Of a stretch of DNA of 64,000 bases, positions 58,125-64,000 are shown piece after piece. The first letter of the stretch is position 1. Each line of letters opens with the position of its first letter. This stretch comes from Paenibacillus pabuli (GTDB lineage Bacteria > Bacillota > Bacilli > Paenibacillales > Paenibacillaceae): contig NZ_JBDOIO010000003.1 of the NCBI RefSeq assembly GCF_039831995.1, forward strand, positions 434,001 through 498,000, written 5' to 3'. A model generated the notes under the pieces. That model was not told where the DNA came from, did no database searches, and was given only the letters and a program-made list of their open reading frames with translations. The position numbers were made by a program, and so were the translations under genes.

Positions 58125-59018
58125 ATGAAGGCGCGAAACAACCGCATTGAAAACAGGGAGGAGAAACAATTCTTCCTTTTTATCTCGCCATGGCTTTTAG
58201 GTTTTCTAATATTCACCTTATATCCAATGGGTTATTCTATCTTTTTGGTTTTCACCGATATGGATATGACCGGCTCAGGCCAATTTGTCGGCTTAGATAA
58301 TATCATCAGGGCCTTTACACAGGATCCACTTTTTTACCGTTCTTTGTTAAACACATTATATTTTGTGTTGGTTTCTGTTCCGGCCAGTTTACTCATGTCG
58401 TTTCTGATTGCTCTTCTGCTCAATCAAAAAATAAAGGGCGTTGGTTTTTTCAGAACCAGCTTCTATATCCCGTATATCACATCGGGGGTTGCGGTTACCT
58501 TGCTTTGGGGCTGGATTTTCAATGCCCAGTTTGGCTTTATCAATTATTTCCTTTCTCTATTCGGTATCACAGGACCTAACTGGTTGAGCGATACGAAATG
58601 GGCGATGCCGGCGATTATTATTATGGGAGTCTGGACGATCGGAAATTCCATCATCATTACGCTGGCGGGACTGCAGGATATTCCGGAAGCCTTATATGAG
58701 AGTGCTGAGATTGATGGAGCGAGCAGTTTCGTTAAAATTACGCAGATTACCCTGCCCCTGATCACGCCAACGCTTTATTTTAATCTCGTTATGGGGATCA
58801 TTGGTGGATTCCAAATCTTTATGCAGCCTTACATTCTGACCGAGGGTGGCCCCAGCTATTCCACCTACACGTACATGATGCATATTTATAACAGCGGATT
58901 TAAATACAACGAGATGGGTTATGCGTCAACTCTGGCCTGGTTATTGTTCGTCGTTATTATGATCATCACGCTAATCGTAAACCGGACTTCCCGACACTGG
59001 GTTTATTACGATAACTAA
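58125..59018 (+). CDS. CUT1 ABC permease, MalF type
   Basis: Membrane subunit (297 aa) with SD GGAGGCG. TM1 is FFLFISPWLLGFLIFTLYPMGYS, and the EAA loop is YESAEIDGASSFVKI near residue 190. LTEGGPSYSTYTYMMHIY is the family-typical late periplasmic segment. Confidence 0.92.
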   Translation: MKARNNRIENREEKQFFLFISPWLLGFLIFTLYPMGYSIFLVFTDMDMTGSGQFVGLDNIIRAFTQDPLFYRSLLNTLYFVLVSVPASLLMSFLIALLLNQKIKGVGFFRTSFYIPYITSGVAVTLLWGWIFNAQFGFINYFLSLFGITGPNWLSDTKWAMPAIIIMGVWTIGNSIIITLAGLQDIPEALYESAEIDGASSFVKITQITLPLITPTLYFNLVMGIIGGFQIFMQPYILTEGGPSYSTYTYMMHIYNSGFKYNEMGYASTLAWLLFVVIMIITLIVNRTSRHWVYYDN

Positions 59019-59036
59019 AATTTGGGAGGTGCAACC

Positions 59037-59894
59037 ATGGAGGCTTATTACAAAAGTAAAAAAAACAGCGGCCGGATTAAAGTCAGCTTGAGTTATGTGA
59101 TATTGACGATCATTGCAGTCGTGTTTATTTTTCCGTTTATATGGATGCTTTCAACCGCCTTTAAAATCCCTTCGGAAGCCTATACGCTGCCTCCCAAAAT
59201 CATCCCGGAAACGTTTACTTGGGATAACTTCATTCAGGGCTGGCAATACGCGGATTTCACCCGTTATACATGGAATACCTTAATCGTAACAGGACTTGCG
59301 ACGATTGGAACGGTTCTTTCTGCCTCATTCGTAGCCTATGGCTTTGCGCGGTTTAAATCTCGATACAGCGGATTGTTATTTACGCTCGTGCTTGCTACCA
59401 TGATGCTCCCCAGTCAGGTCACTCTCGTTCCTACTTACCTCTTGTTCACCAAGCTTGGTTGGCTCGATACCTTGATGCCTCTTATCGTTCCGTCCTTTTT
59501 TGGGGGAGGTGCGTTTAACATTTTCCTGCTGCGGCAATTCTTCAAAACGATTCCGAAAGATTTGGATGAAGCCGCATATATCGACGGTGCCAATGCATTC
59601 CAGATTTATTACAAAATCCTGCTGCCTGCAATCAAACCGGCTTTGATTACGGTCGGTCTAATGTCGATAACCTTTCATTGGAATGATTACATGTCTCCGC
59701 TGATTTATCTGAACAGCGATCAGAATTTCACACTCGCTATCGGTTTGCAGTTCTTCCAGAATTCTTTTGGCTCCTCGCAAATACAGATGCTGATGGCCGT
59801 TTCATTAATTACCGTTATTCCTGTGCTGATCCTCTTCTTCATCGGACAGAGATATTTTATTCAGGGGATTACCATGACCGGAATCAAAGGATAA
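59037..59894 (+). CDS. CUT1 ABC permease, MalG type
   Basis: Second membrane subunit (285 aa from the ATG at 59037, SD GGGAGGTG). The EAA loop is DEAAYIDGANAFQIYYKI near residue 180, and the C-terminus is RYFIQGITMTGIKG. Its last 11 bases overlap the end of the converging AraC gene, so there is no room for a terminator between them. Confidence 0.92.
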   Translation: MEAYYKSKKNSGRIKVSLSYVILTIIAVVFIFPFIWMLSTAFKIPSEAYTLPPKIIPETFTWDNFIQGWQYADFTRYTWNTLIVTGLATIGTVLSASFVAYGFARFKSRYSGLLFTLVLATMMLPSQVTLVPTYLLFTKLGWLDTLMPLIVPSFFGGGAFNIFLLRQFFKTIPKDLDEAAYIDGANAFQIYYKILLPAIKPALITVGLMSITFHWNDYMSPLIYLNSDQNFTLAIGLQFFQNSFGSSQIQMLMAVSLITVIPVLILFFIGQRYFIQGITMTGIKG

Positions 59895-60690
59895 CCTTTT
59901 TGGAATCTGCTGGGCCGGGAGTTAAGTTACTCGCGCGTTTGTGAAATTTCTTGGGTGATGAACCGGTCATTTGTTTGAACTGCCTGCAAAAATGCTCCAC
60001 ATTGCGGTAACCGCACCGGTCTGCAATCTCCGCAACCGTATACTGATCATGCCTGAGATATTCTTTGGCTAGGCGAATCCGGCTGTGAATAACATCATCC
60101 ATACACGAGAGGCCAAACAATTTTTTGTAAATCAACTGCAGGTATCCCTGACTGATGCTAATAATTTTAGCCATTTCCGATATGGTCCAGGGGTGGCTTG
60201 GATTGTTATGGATGGCAGCACGCAGCTTTAAAAGGTTGTAGTGCTGAGGACTAATTTCCTCTTGAAAGTAAGACTCCAGCAGCTTGTTGAACAGGGTTCG
60301 GAGCAGACAATCAATGGATGATTCTCTGTAGTCCTTATTGAATGAATTCTCTACGACGAGCAACTGGAACAGCTTGTGGCAATATTCAGGATCATCCAAA
60401 GGAAAAGGCTTGCCATAGGGAAGCGAAGTTTCGGTTACGTAAGGTTCATCGCTTGCAAAGCGGATCCAGTCATTAATATATTTCCCTGTGGAAGCCCGGT
60501 AGTAAATTTTTTGATGAGGCTCAAAAAGAACAGCACAATGAGGAGGGTATTCCTTGAGTTTTCCATCTACCCAGAACTGAGCGGGAGTCTGTGTAATGAC
60601 CAAAAGCCAGCAGGGATGTCCTTGGGGAATATCAAAAACAAAATTGCTATGATGTGCTGCGTCATATTCAACGTAAAATATATTTGTCAT
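59884..60690 (-). CDS. AraC-family transcriptional regulator
   Basis: One-component regulator (268 aa, SD AGGTGA). The N-terminal half is a cupin-like sugar-sensing domain (HSNFVFDIPQGHPCWLLVIT, CAVLFEPHQKIYYRA). The C-terminal 100 residues are the AraC double HTH (SEMAKIISISQGYLQLIYKK, IADRCGYRNVEHFCRQFKQ, GSSPKKFHKR). It converges on the importer operon and diverges from the GH43 gene, so it probably controls one or both. Confidence 0.92.
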   Translation of the reverse strand: MTNIFYVEYDAAHHSNFVFDIPQGHPCWLLVITQTPAQFWVDGKLKEYPPHCAVLFEPHQKIYYRASTGKYINDWIRFASDEPYVTETSLPYGKPFPLDDPEYCHKLFQLLVVENSFNKDYRESSIDCLLRTLFNKLLESYFQEEISPQHYNLLKLRAAIHNNPSHPWTISEMAKIISISQGYLQLIYKKLFGLSCMDDVIHSRIRLAKEYLRHDQYTVAEIADRCGYRNVEHFCRQFKQMTGSSPKKFHKRASNLTPGPADSKKVIL

Positions 60691-60799
60691 TGATTTTCAC
60701 CTATATCATGTAAGTTTGTCAGACGGACTATTTTTCTATTATACCGAATTCATTTTCGATTCATATTGCTTAATTACTTTGACGAGGAGTGTAGTTTTT

Positions 60800-62221
60800 A
60801 TGAAAAAACAGGGGTTAAATCCATATCTTCCATCCTGGGAGTACGTCCCTGACGGTGAGCCTTATGTATTTGAGGATAGAGTTTATGTGTACGGTTCGCA
60901 TGACCGGTTTAACGGACATGTCTTTTGTCTAAACGACTACGTATGTTGGTCGGCGCCTGTGGATGACCTCGGGAATTGGCGCAATGAAGGTGTATTCTAC
61001 CAAAAGGCAGATGACCCGCTTAATCCGGGCGGCAGTATGTGCCTTTACGCCCCAGACGTTACGCTCGGTCCTGACGGACGATATTATCTTTATTATGTGC
61101 TGGATAAAGTGCCGGTTGTTTCTGTTGCTGTATGCGATACACCTGCAGGCAAATATGAATTCTATGGATACGTGAAATATGCGGATGGCACTCGCCTGGG
61201 GGAAAGGGAAGGGGACGAGCCCCAATTTGATCCAGGTGTGCTGACCGAAGGAGAGTGTACGTATCTTTATACCGGATTCTGTGCGCCTGGAGACCGATCG
61301 AGACACGGTGCGATGGCGACGGTGCTTGGTCCGGACATGCTGACGATTGTGGATGAGCCCGTATTCATAGCGCCGAGTCAGCCATACAGCGAAGGCAGCG
61401 GATTCGAAGGACATGAATTTTTCGAGGCCCCTTCCATCCGGAAAAGAGGGGATACCTACTACTTGGTTTACTCCTCAATTGTCATGCATGAATTATGCTA
61501 TGCTACCAGTAAATTTCCTAACAAAGGGTTTGAATATCAGGGTGTAATCATAAGCAACTGCGATCTACATATTGACTCCTATAAACCAGCTGACAAGCCG
61601 ATGTATTATGGCGGGAACAATCACGGCAGCATTGTTGAGATCAAGGGAGACTGGTACATTTTCTATCATCGCCATACCAATGGGGACGCATTTAACCGTC
61701 AGGGCTGCATTGAACGCATCTCTTTTGACGAGCATGGAATGATATCTCAGGTAGAAATGACTTCCTGCGGCGTGAATGGTGGCCCTCTTGAAGGAAAAGG
61801 GGAATATCCCGCATACCTTGCATGTAATCTTTTTGCAAAAGATGATCAAATGTATACCGGTGGTTTTGGAGGAGGTGCTTGGCTGGACAGCCGCTTTCCG
61901 AAGATTACCCAGGATGGGCGAGACGGTGATGAAGAGGTCGGATATATTGCCAATATGGTGGATTCAGCCACAGCAGGTTTTAAATATTTCAAATGTGATG
62001 GGATTCGCCAGGTCAGTGTGAAGGTTCGTGGATATTGCAATGGAGAATTTGAGATTAAAACCGCATGGGACGGTCCTGTACTGGGAACGATCCCGGTACA
62101 TTTTACAAATGAATGGAAAAAATATACGACTGACATTACCGTTCCAGACGGCAGGCAGGCTTTGTATTTGACTTACAGGGGAGCAGGAGGCGCGAGCCTG
62201 GCTTCTTTTACATTAGCATAA
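60800..62221 (+). CDS. GH43-like glycosidase
   Basis: Five-bladed beta-propeller glycoside hydrolase (473 aa, ATG at 60800 with SD GAGGAG; no signal peptide, so intracellular). Candidate catalytic residues are Asp18 (VPDGEPYVFEDRVYVYGSHD), Asp86 (YAPDVTLGPDGRYYLYYV) and the general acid Glu209 (EFFEAPSIRKRGDTYYLVYSS). The last 130 residues form a CBM6/jelly-roll-like domain. Relatives are alpha-L-arabinofuranosidases or beta-xylosidases. It would process oligosaccharides imported by the neighbouring ABC system. Confidence 0.88.
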   Translation: MKKQGLNPYLPSWEYVPDGEPYVFEDRVYVYGSHDRFNGHVFCLNDYVCWSAPVDDLGNWRNEGVFYQKADDPLNPGGSMCLYAPDVTLGPDGRYYLYYVLDKVPVVSVAVCDTPAGKYEFYGYVKYADGTRLGEREGDEPQFDPGVLTEGECTYLYTGFCAPGDRSRHGAMATVLGPDMLTIVDEPVFIAPSQPYSEGSGFEGHEFFEAPSIRKRGDTYYLVYSSIVMHELCYATSKFPNKGFEYQGVIISNCDLHIDSYKPADKPMYYGGNNHGSIVEIKGDWYIFYHRHTNGDAFNRQGCIERISFDEHGMISQVEMTSCGVNGGPLEGKGEYPAYLACNLFAKDDQMYTGGFGGGAWLDSRFPKITQDGRDGDEEVGYIANMVDSATAGFKYFKCDGIRQVSVKVRGYCNGEFEIKTAWDGPVLGTIPVHFTNEWKKYTTDITVPDGRQALYLTYRGAGGASLASFTLA

Positions 62222-62257
62222 CGGATACACAGATTGAAACACCCTTAAGACGAAGCA

Positions 62258-62287
62258 AAGCAGCTGCTGGTAACCCGGCAGCTGCTT
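62258..62287. terminator. Bidirectional terminator between GH43 and AraC genes
   Basis: AAGCAGCTGC pairs perfectly with GCAGCTGCTT; A-rich and T-rich flanks are short. It serves the converging genes. Confidence 0.7.
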
Positions 62288-62307
62288 ATTTCATGTGGAA
62301 AAGTACT

Positions 62308-63222
62308 TCAATCACCGAGATGCTCCGCTCCAGCAGTCCGCTGGGAATGGATGCGAAATTCGCTTGGCGTGATGCCCGTCCATCGCTTGAACTGACGGCT
62401 GAAATGCGCATTGGTCTTGTATCCAAGCATCATCGCAATATGGTCAATGTTCAGGTCTGTTTGTTTTAACAGCCGCTGGGCTTCGTTCAGAAGGGTTTCT
62501 GATAAAAACTTGCGCGGGGCTGTACCATATACCTCCCGAAAGATCCGGTTGATCTGTGAAGGGCTAATGTTCAGTGACTTCGCGATGTCTTGGATCCAGG
62601 TTCGTTCGCTTTCCCGAACGTCACCATGAAGGTGGATATATCTTACGGAGTCCTCAATGTGCTCGGCAATTTGGTGGGCGATGGTTTCTTTTCTCGATAA
62701 GGTAACGGATGCGTTCTGAGATAACTGGCCAACCAGGGAGCCGAGCAGTTCGAATACGGCGGCATGGACTTTCATCTGTTTGGAGGAAGACAACGGCATG
62801 GATAAGTGTTCTGTGGCCAGATCATACAAGGTACATAGTGAAGAGGACAGTCCTGAAGCCAGGCTCGAATCTGCCGGATAATAAATGTCCTTGCAGCGGT
62901 TGAGTTCTCTGCAGAAGGAGGTATCGTGTACGCTGAAATGAACAGAAAAGTATGTGAAACCCTTCGGTCCGGCACCTGTGCAGGAGTGAGTCATACCCGG
63001 ACGGATAAACAGAAGGTCTCCAACGGATTGACTGTACGACTGACCGTTGACCACCATGTTCATCTCGCCGTCCAACATCCAGTGAATTTCATACATGGAA
63101 TGCTCATGAGACGGATACGTCCAGTTGGAATCTACTTGTCTTGCATGCAGTCCCAACAATTGAAAAGACATGCGAACATCGGGCAGACGGCCTAAATATA
63201 CGGCTTCTGAAAGTTTGGTCAC
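62308..63222 (-). CDS. AraC-family transcriptional regulator
   Basis: One-component regulator (304 aa), GTG start behind GAGGAGG. The N-terminal cupin (SMYEIHWMLDGEMNMVVNGQ ... GDLLFIRPGMTHSCTG) is followed by a linker and the AraC HTH pair (IAKSLNISPSQINRIFREVYG, HIAMMLGYKTNAHFSRQFKRWTGITPSEFR). It diverges from the gene at 63392 and probably regulates it, with the 63223-63391 interval as shared control region. Confidence 0.92.
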   Translation of the reverse strand: MTKLSEAVYLGRLPDVRMSFQLLGLHARQVDSNWTYPSHEHSMYEIHWMLDGEMNMVVNGQSYSQSVGDLLFIRPGMTHSCTGAGPKGFTYFSVHFSVHDTSFCRELNRCKDIYYPADSSLASGLSSSLCTLYDLATEHLSMPLSSSKQMKVHAAVFELLGSLVGQLSQNASVTLSRKETIAHQIAEHIEDSVRYIHLHGDVRESERTWIQDIAKSLNISPSQINRIFREVYGTAPRKFLSETLLNEAQRLLKQTDLNIDHIAMMLGYKTNAHFSRQFKRWTGITPSEFRIHSQRTAGAEHLGD

Positions 63223-63391
63223 AGCTACCTCCTCGTAACGCTCTGTATTCCAAATACGAATAGATTTATTTTAACAGAAAAATAATGCGTGAAAAGGGTA
63301 AGTCGTCGGAGTGATAAGTACATCGTCATGAAACATCGCTGGTGCTATGGTAATGTTATCAACCCGGTAGGGAGATAGGGGGCAAGCTGGA

Positions 63392-64000
63392 ATGAGAATT
63401 ATTCGATTTTTGGATGGACATCAGAAATGGTTGGCAGCCGTTACGGATGATGAACAAGCGTATCGTTTGCCGCAAGCAGATTTTATGACTTTAATCTATC
63501 AGGCGAGGGAGAAGGGTGTTACTCCGGTTCAATGGATTGAAAGCGCTCTTAAACCGGTAAACAAGCTGACCGATGATTGGACTTCTCTGCACCTGATCAC
63601 ACCAGTCGATGCACCGGAAGTGTGGGCAGCAGGTGTGACATATCAGCGGAGCCGGGAAGCGCGGAATTATGAAGCTACAGATGGAAAGTTGGATGCGGAA
63701 ACTTTCTACGATAAGGTCTATGACGCAGAGAGACCGGAGATCTTCTTTAAATCCACAGCAGCCCGGACTGTCGGGCCGAATGAGGCTGTCACGCTGCGCA
63801 GCGATTCTACTTGGCAGATCCCGGAGCCTGAGCTGGGATTGGTGCTTGCCGCGGATGGCAGCATTGTGGGATACATCGCCGGAAATGACATGAGCTGCCG
63901 CGATATCGAGGGGGAAAACCCGTTGTATCTGCCACAAGCCAAAATATGGCGCAATTCCTGTTCCATAGGTCCAGCTATTCGACTAGCGGAAACGGTGAAG
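63392..64000 (+). CDS. Fumarylacetoacetate hydrolase-family protein (3' end outside window)
   Basis: The first 203 codons of an FAH-family enzyme, open to the window end. It starts at ATG 63392 behind GGGAGATAGGGGG. The family's core begins at VDAPEVWAAGVTYQRSREAR, EIFFKSTAARTVGPN follows, and metal-binding acidic residues occur in PEPELGLVLA, GNDMSCRDIEGENPLYLPQAK. This subgroup, found next to pentose genes, includes 2-keto-3-deoxy-sugar-acid dehydratases. With the GH43 enzyme and AraC regulator upstream it may belong to an oxidative arabinose or xylose route, which is inference. Confidence 0.85.
   Translation, partial: MRIIRFLDGHQKWLAAVTDDEQAYRLPQADFMTLIYQAREKGVTPVQWIESALKPVNKLTDDWTSLHLITPVDAPEVWAAGVTYQRSREARNYEATDGKLDAETFYDKVYDAERPEIFFKSTAARTVGPNEAVTLRSDSTWQIPEPELGLVLAADGSIVGYIAGNDMSCRDIEGENPLYLPQAKIWRNSCSIGPAIRLAETVK

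Overview
The window reads as a Gram-positive, spore-forming soil bacterium, most probably Paenibacillus. The evidence is the density of CUT1 sugar importers of the LplA/LplB/YtcP type, YesM/YesN-style two-component systems, lipoprotein signal peptides, strong GGAGG ribosome binding sites with GTG/TTG starts, a YjcZ-type small protein, a FIMAH-ended secreted protein and a Listeria/Paenibacillus-type rifampin phosphotransferase. The taxon is inferred from family content, not from a marker gene.

The layout is a string of carbohydrate or small-molecule import islands. (1) 0.86-11.6 kb: histidine kinase and AraC-type response regulator, solute-binding lipoprotein (SBP), two permeases and two tandem GH13 alpha-glucosidases, followed by an aldo/keto reductase; cre-like CcpA sites precede several of these. 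(2) 13-18.2 kb: chemoreceptor, PadR regulator with CPBP protease, decayed small genes and a histidine phosphatase. (3) 18.5-27.1 kb: response regulator, two permeases, SBP, YesM kinase, and a second SBP translationally coupled to the kinase. (4) 27.4-35.1 kb: accessory stretch with a frameshifted Nudix gene, a YjcZ-like peptide, rph (rifampin phosphotransferase), a MarR/SDR divergon, a deleted SDR pseudogene, ridA and a small Sm-like peptide. (5) 35.4-47.9 kb: a GntR regulator fused to a cytosolic SBP domain, then an operon of extended SDR, DapA-like lyase, Gfo/Idh oxidoreductase, SBP, two permeases, an atypical MDR dehydrogenase and a large secreted beta-propeller/CBM/FIMAH protein. (6) 48.1-49.2 kb: intact NTR/TIMP-like membrane protein followed by gene remnants. 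(7) 49.4-56.3 kb: FCD-GntR regulator, CUT1 importer, DUF6282 amidohydrolase, allantoinase-like hydrolase and a stand-alone PucR-type HTH protein, which looks like a ureide/hydantoin-type uptake and degradation locus. (8) 56.7-64 kb: SBP and two permeases, AraC regulator, GH43-like glycosidase, second AraC regulator, and a fumarylacetoacetate hydrolase-family gene cut by the window end.

Five permease pairs and six SBPs occur without a single ABC ATPase gene, so the importers probably share an MsmX-type ATPase encoded elsewhere. The most unusual items are the GntR-SBP fusion with its uncharacterised pathway operon, the ureide-type CUT1 locus, the kinase-coupled SBP, and a two-gene segmental duplication (about 17 kb versus 48 kb) in which opposite members have decayed in the two copies.
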